DNA of 64,000 bases, taken from positions 32,674,352 through 32,738,351 of the forward strand of contig CM066728.1 of assembly GCA_033961575.1 (NCBI GenBank), written 5' to 3'. Both the position numbers and the translations under genes were made by a program. A model generated the notes under the pieces. It had not been told where the DNA came from and made no database searches. It saw only the letters and a program-made list of their open reading frames with translations. Positions 24,927-36,112 of the stretch are shown here, one piece after another. This DNA comes from Aselliscus stoliczkanus (Eukaryota > Chordata > Mammalia > Chiroptera > Hipposideridae). The number at the start of each line of letters is the position of its first letter. Position 1 is the first letter of the stretch.

Positions 24927-25519
24927 TTTGACTTGCAGACATATTTGGAAGGGGTTTCAGAGCACTTTTGGCTGCCCAGCAGCACCTCCTCTTGAGATTT
25001 TTAGGTGCTCTGTCCAGATCTGTCCCTAATGAGATGTGGGGCAAATGAAATGGTGTATTTACTAAGCAATGATACAATGTGTGTGTATGTGTGTATGGAA
25101 GAGTACCTCAAAATCACCTTATAAGGCAAACTTTATCCCTCATTTTGCAGATGAGCAAATGGATTATAAATGGCAGCCTGAGAGGTGTAGATGGACAGTC
25201 TCACTTATTAGAGTTATGAAGAAGGGCAGTTTTTATGCTGATTATATGTACCTTACTTAATCTGTTCTAGCACAAACTATTGAAACCCTTTCCCTTTGCC
25301 ACTTTTAGATACCTCTGAATTACTGCCCAACTACAGGTTCAAGACTCTACAAAGCATGAGCGTCAGAGCCATCAGCCTGAGAGCCAGGATTAGCCTGAGA
25401 ACATGAATCTATTTTCCAGGTACAGCCCATTTGTTAATTCAATTTCTCAATAAATGTGAGGTTGGTGCCTCGTGCTGGGAAGAAAAAGATAAACATGGCC
25501 CTGCCTTTAAGGGACTCAA

Positions 25520-25625
25520 ATTCTAGCTCCATCACCTACTAGCCAGGTAGGCTTGAGTAAATTATTTAAGTCCTCTGACGCTTGTCTTTAAATAGAATGC
25601 TAGTTTTGATTACCTGACTCAAAGT
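25520..25625 (+). repeat. MIR relic
   Basis: ctccatcacctactagccag, ttgagtaaattatttaagtc ctctgac follow MIR core order. Confidence 0.65.
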
Positions 25626-25630
25626 TCTTT

Positions 25631-25650
25631 TGTGTGTGTGTGTGTGTGTG
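25631..25650. repeat. (TG)10 microsatellite
   Basis: Ten uninterrupted TG units. Confidence 0.97.
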
Positions 25651-26164
25651 GATTTAGTCAAATAACATACACAAAAGTCCTTATGGGAAAAACCATAGGA
25701 CCTTATTATAATTTTCCTTACAATGTCTTTGTCCTAATTAATCTGAATTTCTAAATAAATGGTGAATTCACATAATGCTTTAATTTCCCACCAGAAGAAG
25801 CAGTGTATGCTTCTTCTAGGTGTGTGTGGTAGGTGTGGCCTCCTTCCTTTTCATCTCCTGTCATCTCTTTTCCGTTGGGTTCTGCAGGGTGTGCGTGAAT
25901 CGCTTTTGCTCTGGGTAACTAAAGTTTTGTGCCCTTCCCTTGGAGCAGCAGAAGGAAGGATGCAGTGCCACTGACTGGGAGGATCCTCACTGAGCTGTGT
26001 CTCCTGGGTGGTGATATCCACCACCCTTGAGCCTCTTCTCCAGGGCTGTCCCAGCTGCTATATTAGGGCTGCTCAAGAAGGCGAGGCTGACTTTCCATGG
26101 CTGGGGTTCTGATTTCCGCCTATGAGTTGTGTAGGCCGCACAACCTATTTTCAATCAAGTTAAT

Positions 26165-26365
26165 GATAGTTAACCCGTCAGTGTTCTAAGAACTTTATAT
26201 TAACTTTTTTAGTCCTAACAACAACCCTGCATTAATTATCCCAGGTCATGGAGGAGAAAACCAACTCTTTAACAAACTTGCTCAAGGGCACGAAGCTGGT
26301 GAGTGGCAGAGCTGGAGTTTGATCCCAGGAAATCTCTTCCCAGAGTCTAGACTCCTAACCACGTT
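26165..26365 (-). repeat. MIR relic
   Basis: aacaacaaccctgcattaat, tcatggaggagaaaaccaac, gctggtgagtggcagagctg, agtctagactcctaaccacg: inverted MIR, nearly complete. Confidence 0.8.
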
Positions 26366-26554
26366 TTTATTCTCTAGCCCATAAATGAGCTTGGCTTAAC
26401 TAGCTAGCTCAGAGTCAAGAAAATTAAGGATTCCTTAATTCTTTGATGATTTAAATAAAAGTCAACTCTGAGATTCCACATCTAAGGTTCCATCTCCTCT
26501 GTATTCCGTATTTTGGCCACTTGGACATTGATCTCGACACCTGAGCAGCAGGTT

Positions 26555-26640
26555 AATGGTAAGTTGAACCATATGAAATTGTCAATATTTGGCCATTTTG
26601 GACCTATAAATGGCAATGTCATATGGTTCTGCCTAACATT
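26555..26640. repeat. Imperfect inverted repeat (about 22-36 bp arms)
   Basis: Left arm 26555-26576 (aatggtaagttgaaccatat ga) pairs with right arm 26619-26640 (tcatatggttctgcctaaca tt). The core gaaccatatga / tcatatggttc (26566-26576 and 26619-26629) is perfect. It could be a remnant of a small palindromic DNA transposon. Confidence 0.75.
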
Positions 26641-27010
26641 TGCTGAGCCCCTACTTAGATGCAAAATTGGATTCCAGGTACTCTCCTTATACTATCTCAT
26701 TTCATCCTCACAACAATATAAGCATATCTCATTTTATTGCACTTCACTTTATTGTACTTCACAGATGCTACACTTTTTTTCAAATTGAAGGCAAGACTCT
26801 ACCAGCAGAAAGATGACACCTTCCTTAATTGTGATACTTTATTGCAGTGGTCTGGAACCAAACTCACAATATCTCCGAGGTATGCCTGTACTTCACAGTG
26901 TTTTTAACCTTCATTTTATTTTATTTTATTTTTTTGCACAAGGAAACAGCCTCAGACTAGCTGGTGATCACGCAGCAATTTTAAATGGTAAATCCAGAGA
27001 GCCTGTTCCA
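26636..27010 (-). repeat. MIR relic split by the Tigger1-like element
   Basis: Left half tttgctgagcccctacttag and tctcatttcatcctcacaac. Right half after the DNA transposon: aaggaaacagcctcagacta gctggtgatcacgcagc. The two halves join logically once 26723-26893 is set aside. Confidence 0.65.
26723..26893. mobile_element. Tigger1-like DNA transposon remnant (internally deleted)
   Basis: The left side reads gcatatctcattttattgca/cttcactttattg and the right side tttattgcagtggtctggaa then caatatctccgaggtatgcc. These are the two diverged ends of the mammalian Tigger1-type (pogo/TcMar-Tigger) element with the internal transposase removed. It sits inside a MIR-like sequence, whose two halves flank it. 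Confidence 0.75.
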
Positions 27011-29197
27011 AGATGGGTCGTTTTCTACTGTACAGCAGCTGCTGTCTGAGCCCTGGCCCCTAAGTGGAGCTGAAGGTCCTGGAGGCAACAATGAATGGTC
27101 ACTGAACTGGCAAAGTCATGTTATCCTAGTTTTTGAAGCGAATCATGAGTCATGAGTTAAAAGGGAGAATCATATGACCTCTGGAAAACAGGCAGATCTG
27201 ACTCAATCAGCAGCAAAAGTTATCTTTGGAAAACTGAATCAGACCCACTCAGTTGTCATCAGTATTGTCACAGCCACTGGAGTCCACCAACTTATCGGTG
27301 AGCTTGCTTTAGCTTTAAAGATAATTTGGGACTTGAAGGGTGATTTGCCTGATTGGAGAACTCTGTTATGGGTAGCTAAGCGAGGGGAGCCCAGATGGAG
27401 AGCATTTGAAACATCTGGAGACTATTGGGATTCTAGATTGAGACAAACACAGCCGGGGAGCTAGGGGTAGTTTGGGGGAAGAATTGGGACGGGGAGGTCT
27501 TTTCCATAGTTCAACCAGAGAGAATTGAAAACCAGGGCTGTCCAGAATTCTTGGTGCTGACTGAGCCCTCTGAGGCTTAGGAATCCGTTTTAACCATCTG
27601 GAAACATTTTGGAATGACTATAGACTGTAAGTTATGAAACCTGGGCTGGGAAGGGAGGAGAGGGTGTTAAATGGGCCCAAACACACTGAGATGTGTTCCG
27701 ATGAAGTGGAATATTATTCAGGAATAGATGCAGAAATAGTTGAAGTGGTTCATAGGTTTTCATTTTAATTCTTTGGCTTTCCTCTGTGGGAAACTCTTTT
27801 TATCTGGTTCTTTTCAATGTGGATTGAGTCATATCCTCTTTACTTGCTACAAGCATTTATTTGCCATAACTATTTTAAAGCATTGGACAATGGCTGCCTC
27901 ATTCTCAGCAGGCTGATTGGGGCACCCTTGCTGAGACTCTGTCTGGCCACGTGTAGGGGTTTAAGATGAATTTCCCAGCCACTGGAACAAAAACTACCAA
28001 AAGAAAGTATGAGCGAATGTTGTCGCTGGTGAACAGATCTTTGTTTTAACTCTTTTTCTGGGCAGTCTCCCAGGTATTGGGAATACAAAAGCTTGCAGGC
28101 TGCCCTCTAAGAGCTTAAAATCGATTTGGTGGAAATACGACATACACTGAACAATGCTTTGTAAATCCAAGTGTATGGTGAATGGACAATGAAAGTTATA
28201 GGAAGCAAAGAGGCTGACATTTGCAATGGAGCTAATGAGGCAGGGATTGCTGGAGAGGGTAGATGTGAGCTGATCATTATTGAGAGGTCCAGGGGAGAGA
28301 AGGGAAGTCGTTGCAGAAGGAATGTCTGGTGTGTGCATGTGCACGTCCAGGGGTGGGCGAACACATATTTGCCTAGAATCTAAGTAAACCAGTTTGGGGA
28401 GAGTTGAAAATTTGTTGGGCAAGTAGTATCAATGCCCCCCTCCTTTTCTCTATCAACATGCTCCCCTGGGTGATCTCATTCAGTCTTTCAGAGTTAAATA
28501 ATGTCTCTGTGCTGATGATTTCTGGATTGAAACACAAACCATTCTTCTGTATTCTAGGTAGTCCACCCCACCACCTACTCAGCATCTCCACTTGATAATC
28601 CCACAGGAATCTCAAACTGAACATATTCACAGTTGAACTCTTGGTTTTTTCCCTCCTGACTTGTCCTGCCCTCCCACCCATCCACCTCCTATGTCTTTCC
28701 CCTCTTGGTAAATGACATAATGGTTCACCCAAGTGATTAAGCCCAAACCCTGGGAATCATACTTGACTTCTCCTTTCACTTATTTCCCCACCTCTACTCC
28801 ATCAGCAATAAATGCCAGCTCTTCCACAGAGAATCTCAAATCTGTCCACATTTCTCTAACTCTCAGTGCTGTCAACCAAGTCCCCGAGTCAAGGCACCAA
28901 CCTCTCCTGCCTGTCATTCTGGAATAGCCCCTGATTTCAATCCTTCCAAACCTCGATCTCTGAAATCCTTTCTCTACTCAGCAATCAGTGACCTTTTTGA
29001 ACTTGTCAGATCAAATGCCAGGAGAATACTTGCCTGTTTAAAACCCTTTGATGGTTTCCCAGTGCTCTTAACATAAAACCCCAACTCCTTGCCATATCCC
29101 AACTCCATATTCCTGCTTTGTGGATCCCTCCCGCACCCCAACCCCATGCCTGCCCAGCATCCATGTACATTTTTCTGATAGCTGCTTCCCCATTTTT

Positions 29198-29673
29198 TTA
29201 AAAAGATTTTATTGGGGAATTGGGGGACAGGAACAGCTTTGGGGAATCAGGGAAGGGGAATAGACAAGTTGCTGTCCTTTTGTTCTTCAGTCTAGTTGTA
29301 GAGGACATTGCTTCACTGGCCCATATTGGTATTATCATTGTGCTCTACCGGGTGAGGCAGATTGGTTGCTGGCCTCTGGACGGCCACTCACTGTGGCTCT
29401 TGGCAGCTTACACCGGATGCTGGCCACTCACACTGGCTGCCAGCCACTCACTACAGTGAGCTACAGCCTATGGCAGCCCACTGTGGCAGGCGCTGAAGCC
29501 TACACCATCGCCGGTGACTCACAGCAGCCCAGTTCCAGGTGGAGCTGTTGTTCACCATCTTAGCTGTAGAGGGCAGTGTCACTGGCCCTCATATGTGGGA
29601 TCCGAACTGGGGCCCTGCTGCTCAGAGCTGGTGTCCCAAGCCAGCTCTTAACCAATGCACCACTCGGCTGGCC
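29198..29673 (-). mobile_element. Long composite tRNA-derived SINE inside an L2 relic
   Basis: 3' end aaaaagattttattggggaa near 29200-29220, body with repeated gccactcact blocks, head complement ccactcggctggccc. It is flanked by ctgcttccccattttt (29182-29197) and ctgcttccctattttt (29674-29689). It is the longest of the three composites here, with extra copies of the gccactcac unit near 29395-29460. Confidence 0.9.
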
Positions 29674-29734
29674 CTGCTTCCCTATTTTTCTTTGGGGAAT
29701 CACTTCCTCCCTGATTCTTACTGCAAGTGGCCTG

Positions 29735-30115
29735 GGCAGACTGACTCTATTCCACTCCCTGTGTCAGGGGGTCAGAAGGTAACATCAGCATGGACAATCA
29801 GCATATTCTCTTCCTATGTCACAGTGATTGGCTCAGAGATGAACACATATCCTGAGTTGATCTGATAAGATTGAAGCCCAGGTTTTTTGCTAGAACACTG
29901 AGAATTGCTGGCTGTAAAGATGTAAAGCTGGAGCTATGGGAACCCATCCATAGGGAAAGGCTTCCTGACCTAAAGTCCACTCAGAACAAAGAAGACTGAG
30001 AGATGGAGAAGACAAGTCCTGTTGACCCTGTTGAAGCCCAGTGTAACCCCATGCCATGCCTCTACTTTTCAGTTGAGTCAATAAATTCTTTTCGTAATTC
30101 AGGTTTAAGTTGGGT
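29735..30115 (+). repeat. LTR-like old repeat, subfamily unassigned
   Basis: Contains gtgattggctcagagatgaac, a glycine-poor decayed middle, agagatggagaagacaag and tcagttgagtcaataaatt cttttcg. This has the layout of old mammalian MaLR/ERVL-type terminal repeats, with an AATAAA near the end. No viral coding sequence is present. Confidence 0.45.
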
Positions 30116-31099
30116 TTCCAGGCGAGTTTGTCCTGCAGGATCTGATCCCCGCCTAGACTTGAACTTTATCACAAACCTTTCTTCCCTCTACACTCAACCT
30201 TGGACTTGGGACACAGTAAGTCCTTTCTCACCTCATTGTCCATGCCTTTGGGGTCCATGTTGCTTAGAATTCTCTTCCCGAGATTTTTAAGAGGCTGGTA
30301 CGCTCCAATTTCTTAGGCCTAAGTGCGAATATCTCCTCCTTAAAGAACCCTGCCAAAACTACCCATCTAAGTAACAGGGACTCTTCCCATTGCCTCCTAT
30401 CATATCACCTTGTTTCATTTAGAGCAGTCAGAATCTCTATTTTACTTGTTTACTTCTTTGTGTGCTTATTTACTCTCTGGCTCCTCAATGAAAGCATTAG
30501 CTTCATGTCAGCAAAGATCTGTCTGTCTTATTCAGCGTGTACTCCCAAGGTTTAGCTCAGGGCCTGATTTGCAGTATAGTAATAAGTGTTCAATTATTGT
30601 GCTTGTTAAATGTGAGAATAAATGCGTGCATGCATGCATGCTCAACTCTCCATAGATTCATCTTGATGGGAAGGAAGAAAGTGAGAAAATATTTTACCAA
30701 AAAGGACAACAGGCATAACTAGAAAAGGCACTCTCCCTTTTCCTTGAAGGCAGAGTACATTTCCTTGAAACCATGGAGCAGAATGTCTTGTAAAGGAGGT
30801 GATCTCAGCCAGATGTGCTCAACACAAGCCCGTGGTGAGTCAGGGCAGCAGGTAATGAACTGGCTGGTGTTCTATGCTGGCCCCAAGCGAGAGCACAGCC
30901 CTCACCCTTACCTACAAGTCACCCTCTGGAGCCACCTCAGGTCATGGGCTGGTCATGGTCAGGGTTGCCACGATGTGCTGAGGTATCAGATTCAGGGTTA
31001 CATCTTCTTTCTGACATGAATCACCCCTTCATTTGGAAGGACTATAGAGGGAGGTAGGCAGTCACCTGTGAAAGGTCTTTCTTCTGTGATCTTGCCAAC

Positions 31100-31862
31100 A
31101 AGGCTTTTGAATGTACTACTACTAGTAAGGTGATAGCAACCATACCAAACATGTGTATCGTGCTTGCTTCATGCTGGGGCTGTTCTAAGTGTTTTATATG
31201 TATGAACATATTTCATTCCCATCACCTAAGGTAAATTCATGCCTGTTGAATGAATTCCCATTGAGAATTGAGGTGTGTAGCCCCTCCCCTTGTATCTGGA
31301 TAGGCTCTATGACTGCTTTGACCAATGGAATATGGTGGAAGTGATGATGTGCCAGGTATGAACTGCCTTTTGGAATTTGCTCTTGAATGGTCACTCTAGG
31401 GGAAGCTAGACACCATGTAATAAGTCTGACTACTCTGCTAGTGAAATGACAGAGAGGAGCCTGAGACAATGGTCACGCAGAGGAGCCAGCTGAGCTTAGC
31501 CTTGAGCTCTTCCTGACAATGCACCAGGCATGTGAGAGAAAAAGCTGCCTTGGAGCCATCCACCCCAGGTGATACCACATGGATCCGAGTACTGCCCAAC
31601 TGAGTACTGCTCACTTAAATTACTGATCCATAATCTTGTGAGCAAACTAAAATGACTAACTTAGGCCATTCTGGGTGGTTTGTATTCCACAATAGATAAT
31701 TGGAACAACTACCCTATATCATTGGTGCTGTTATTATCCTCATTTTACAGATGAGGAAACTAAAACAGAGAGGATCAGTGGCTTGCCACAATAGTGAGAG
31801 GCAGACATAGAGTTCAAGCCCCAGCATTCTGGCTCCAGAGCCTGAACCACCACACTCTTCTA
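31100..31862 (-). repeat. MIR relic split by an LTR-like element
   Basis: Left half about 31100-31245 (tgctggggctgttctaagtg, catatttcattcccatcacc). Right half about 31706-31862 (cctcattttacagatgagga aactaaaacagagagg, aagccccagcattctggctc). Together they form one inverted MIR. Confidence 0.7.
31246..31705 (+). repeat. MLT1/MaLR-like LTR relic inside MIR
   Basis: gactgctttgaccaatggaa tatggtggaagtgatg, the middle with cttcctgacaatgcaccagg, and the end gggtggtttgtattccacaa tagataattggaac resemble old MaLR-type terminal repeats. No viral coding sequence. Ends are approximate. Confidence 0.55.
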
Positions 31863-31986
31863 GTGCTAGGGGCCCAACAGTGAGTCCTGCCTGTCCTGGG
31901 CTCCTTAGATTCCAAGTGACTTAATCTCAGGGCCTCAGCCTTCTTATCGGCAAAATGAAAGGTTGGACTAGATTAAATATCTAAAG

Positions 31987-32213
31987 CAGAGTTTCTCAAA
32001 CTGTTTTTCAGTAGGATAATTAGGCCAGATAATTCTTCATTGTGGGGCTTGCCGTGTCCTATAGGATGTTTAACAGTATCCCTGGCCTCTACCCACTTGA
32101 TGATAGTAACACCTCCCCTCTGCTGTCCCTGTCCCTTCGTTGTGACAAGTAAAATTGTCTCCAGACAGTCCCAAATGTCTCCTGAGGGACAAAATCGCCT
32201 CCAGCTGAGAGCT
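31987..32213 (-). mobile_element. MER20-like hAT (Charlie) element
   Basis: The plus strand begins cagagtttctcaaactg and contains ggatgtttaacagtatccct, ggcctctacccacttgatg and aattgtctccagaca in the order expected of an inverted MER20 consensus. It ends ctccagctgagagct. It appears nearly full length. Confidence 0.8.
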
Positions 32214-32505
32214 ATCTCAAGGCTCTTCAAGGCTCACTTTCGCTGTTTTGTCCTCTCTGTAGCATGGCTCCTTCTATGCTCCCCTTACCCCACCTTAGCT
32301 ACTCTTATCCATTGTTTAAAATTGAGGAGGCATCATCTCCTCCAGCACTGCTTCTCTGGCCTCTCTGCCACTGGGATGAGTTGGGTGCTCTATAATGCCT
32401 GGGGGTCTTCCATGGTACCACATGGAGATGTTGATATGGCTGTGTAACTGAATGAATGAATAAATGACTGAATGAATGAACGAAGGAGGCAGCTCATTGT
32501 GGTAG

Positions 32506-32725
32506 TTTGTGGAGCATGAATTTTTGAGTTGGCTGAAGGTGGTTTGAATCCTCGCTCTGCCACTTACCAGCAGCAGAGGGCTGGGAAAGTTACGTAATCT
32601 CCTTGATATTCCTCTCGGAAATAGAGATAGTGCAATATCTTCCTCACAGGGTTTTTAAGGAGAAAAGGAGATTACATCTATAAATTGCTTAGCATCTTCC
32701 TGACATGTAGCAAATGCTCAGTAAA
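32506..32725 (+). repeat. MIR relic, nearly full length
   Basis: ggtggtttgaatcctcgctc tgccacttacc, gttacgtaatctccttgata, agggtttttaaggagaaaag, tgacatgtagcaaatgctca gtaaatgg. Confidence 0.82.
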
Positions 32726-34999
32726 TGGTATCTTTGACAAAACAAATGAATTTTACAATTTCATGCCTCCTCTCCATTCACATGCCTTATTCCTATTTCT
32801 GCAATTCTGCAAGCAGAGAAAGGGAGCTGGCAGGCAGAGCCAGGTGCAAGAGAGACTATGGACAGATGTATGGTAGCAAAATGTGTTTGTTACCTTTCTC
32901 TTCACTTCTGCGGACAGCCATTGCTAGCAATGAGCATATAACATTTTATTTATGAGTACTCATGGTAGTATGCAACAAAGCTTGAATAATAAGAAGATTT
33001 ATGATCTCCTTTAATAAGAAACTTGGCAGAAAGACAGCTCCAGGATTGGTTAATTTAGCTGTTCAACACCATCATCAGAGACCCAGGTTCTTTTTGTCTA
33101 TAGTATGTTGGCTTGTCGAGCTCAAGATGGCTGTTATAGTTCCTGGCTTCACACATAGTCAACAACGTGCAGAGGCAGAAAAAAGGCACTCTTGCTCTCT
33201 CTCATCTCTTTTTAAGAGCTGTAAAACTGTTCCTAGAAACTTTCCTGGTGGTCTTCTTCTATGTTTCGTTGGCCAGCATTGATTCACATGTCCGTTCTAA
33301 ACCTATTCCCAGAAGCTTAGGCCAATCTCTGAAGTGCATGGATCCTTAGGGGAAAGTGAACAAAATTTGGATTCTGTTAGAAATGGGACAGCTAGGTGAA
33401 TGATTGTTGATTAGGATTTAACAGGGTCTATTACATAAGGTTATCCAGTTTTCTTTGAGGGGAGAGATTGTCAGGTGCTATAAATGTGAAAGCAGCCTGA
33501 AACCATGAATAAGGGAAGCAGCTAGTTGAATATCTAAGTTTGTCAGGGTGCGCCTGTGACAGTCTATATGCCTTTAGTAGGACCTCCTCTGCTTTCTTGA
33601 TTTTAGCTTTCATTTCTGTGGTAGGAATTCAGATATTCTTCAGAAGACCTGCATAGAGCTCAAACTAATCACAATTTGTGTGTACAACACAGACCATTTC
33701 AGGAAAAAAAAAAATTAAAGGGGCTTCCCTCTTCACAAAGCCAGGGGCTTCTCAAGGATTTATTAATCACTTCATCATATACTAACGTTGTAGCCTCCAT
33801 TTTCTCATCTGTAAAATAGGGATAATAATAAACCTTCCTCCCGAGGGTTGTGGTGAGAATTAAATGAGATAGAGCCTAGCCCTGAAGCTAGAATGTGGAA
33901 CTCAGTAAATATGTTATTGTTATTGTTGTGTTATCACATTATTATTATTATTTTATCATTATCTTTGAATCTTCAGCACTTAACCAAGGTATATATTATA
34001 TGCTCAATACAGGTTAGAATGAAAATGAGTGTGGGAATGAGTGAAGAGGGAAAGAGCATATAAACAGTGCAGGGAGACATGACACGGTGGCAAGGTAGGT
34101 GATTAATTCTCAAAGGGGAGGTACCTACAAGCAGTTCAGTGACTGCAGAATGAAACATCCCTGAGAGATGGAGTGATTGGATCACCAGGAGGCAGTAGAG
34201 TCTGAGATGCCCTGTCTAGGATGGGTGGGAGCTGAAGAAGCAGAAAGGAAAGGGGTACCCCATACTCAGACCCAACATCTGAGAGGATGTGAGCATTGAG
34301 AATGTTCCCTCGGGGACCTGAAGTTTAATTTGGTTTTGGGATCTGTGGATTAATTCTTCAGGGCCTAGCCCAGTCCTGGAGTCTGTTTTGTTCTTGCTGG
34401 AGAGTGGGAGGCGGCTGCAGTGCAAAACCCACACATCTGCAGAAACATTTTCTTTGTAAACCAGCTCTCTATGACAACCATTGCATGTGTTCTGGGGTAG
34501 GGGCCAGCTGACTCAGGAATTAATCAAGTCCTTTTATGCCAATGCTCATCAGCTTTCAAAGGGTCTTTACACAGAACACTCCTAAATGAGTAGTGAATGA
34601 ATATTCATAGATATACAAATTTTCCCCACCCCCAGTCCAGAAGGACACAGTTCTCAGAGCCATTCGCTGTTTCTTGGTAGAGGGGACTGGCTTTGGCCTT
34701 TGTGTTTAGTGCAGTGAAGAGGGAAATGAGTCCATCTCTGACCCCAAAGAAACAGAATGTCCTTCTCCTGTCTGTGATAAACTTGTCAAAGGCCAAGAAG
34801 TGTTGGGGAAGGAGTCAGAGTTTCCAACCATAGTGCTTATCTGCAGTGTGTAAAACAAGCTGGCACATACTCTCCACAAATGACCCAGGTTACCCGCAAG
34901 AACCCATGTCACTTGGTTTCTCATAACCTGCTTTTCATTCACTTGCCTTGCCTGACCCCCAGCTCTCAGCATTCTGATTAGACACTGTCTTTCGGCAAT
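32726..34999. other. No gene seen; mostly unassigned apart from one MIR
   Basis: Contains the MIR at 33790-33925. Short open frames (60-93 codons) lack family features. Confidence 0.5.
33790..33925 (+). repeat. MIR relic (3' half)
   Basis: ttttctcatctgtaaaatag ggataataataaaccttcct, gagaattaaatgagatagag, actcagtaaatatgttattg. Confidence 0.78.
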
Positions 35000-35190
35000 A
35001 ACAACCCCAATGTTTGAAGAGTACTTGACAGATTGCGAGGGGCTTCCGTCCACATTATCTGATTCCCTGGACTACCCTGAGAGGAGTGCAGGGCAAAGAT
35101 CATTTATCTCATTGCCCAGTCGAGGGGCTTGAAGCTCAGGGATCTGACCCCCAGGCCAGTGCACTCTCCACTCTGTGGCCCCACTGCCCT
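35000..35190 (-). repeat. MIR-type relic
   Basis: gcttccgtccacattatctg attccc, gcttgaagctcagggatctg, ccaggccagtgcactctcca ctctgtggcc: inverted MIR/MIR3-type sequence. Confidence 0.65.
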
Positions 35191-35529
35191 CCCACCATTA
35201 ACCAGGGTTTGAGCTACTGACATTGAAAGTCTCATAAGCTCAAAAACTGGTCTTGAGGACATCCAGTCATTTTTGAATTCTTCATCTGAAGATCTAAGCA
35301 GTTGTTCAAGTTCTGTTCTGAAAGAGGCGATCATGCTACAGAGCACCTCCTGAGACGCAGGGTCACTCCAGTAGACTTCGCTTCTCTGAGACTCACTCCA
35401 GTGCGTTCCGAGTGCCACTAGCCTAGCATGGAACAGTCTGCCACCTTTCGCCTCCCTCTCACTGGGTGTCTTCAGGGCTGCTCCTGAAACATTTCTGTCT
35501 CAAACATTTCCCCTGACAAACAGGCACTC

Positions 35530-36112
35530 TCCTACAATGATTGTGAGGGCACAAATAGGCCCTCTGTGTGGAAGACAATTGGGTTATATATCCCTCAAAA
35601 TTACAAATGCATTGATTCTTGGATCCAGCAATCTCACTTCTGGGAATTTTCCTACACACGTATTTGCATATATATATAACAGAATATATGTACAAAAATT
35701 TCCATTGCAGCCTGTTTTGTAATAGCAAAGAATGAACACAGTCTAAGGGACTGTCTTTAGGTGACCAGTTAAATGAATAGTGATGGAACCACTTGAACAT
35801 TACACAGCTACAGATGTGAATAAGGAAGCTCTCAGTAATCTGACAGAGAAGGATTGCCAGCAAAATGTAGAACAGTATATATAGTATGCTACATTTTGTG
35901 TAAGGGATGGGGACTGAGTATGTATTCATATTTGCTTGTGTTTGCATAAACACTGGAAGGATATTTGAAGACCTAATAAAACACTTACTTTTAGGGGATG
36001 GAGATTAGGATGGATGGTGAATAGGGGGTTAGACTTTTCAATGGGCACTTTTTATATCATTTTGAGTTTTGAAGCATGTTAATGGATTATCTATTCAAAT
36101 AATAAATTTGAT
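35530..36112 (+). repeat. Old L1 (L1M-type) 3' fragment
   Basis: Reads like the end of L1 ORF2 and 3' UTR in the plus orientation: gatccagcaatctcacttct gggaattt, ttgtaatagcaaagaatg, agaacagtatatatagtatg ctac, cactggaaggatatttg. Many indels; no open frame of note. Confidence 0.75.

Larger units (their letters stand above)
28430..30630 (+). repeat. L2 LINE relic split by a SINE and an LTR-like element
   Basis: Recognisable L2-type sequence runs from about 28430 to 29190: tctccacttgataatcccac, ctcaaactgaacatattcac, cttgacttctcctttcact, taaaaccctttgatggtttc. It resumes about 30220-30630 with the 3' end: ctggctcctcaatgaaagc, cagggcctgatttgcagta, taataagtgttcaattattg. In between lie the composite SINE (29198-29673) and an LTR-like segment (about 29735-30115). 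Assignment is from remembered consensus. Confidence 0.72.
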
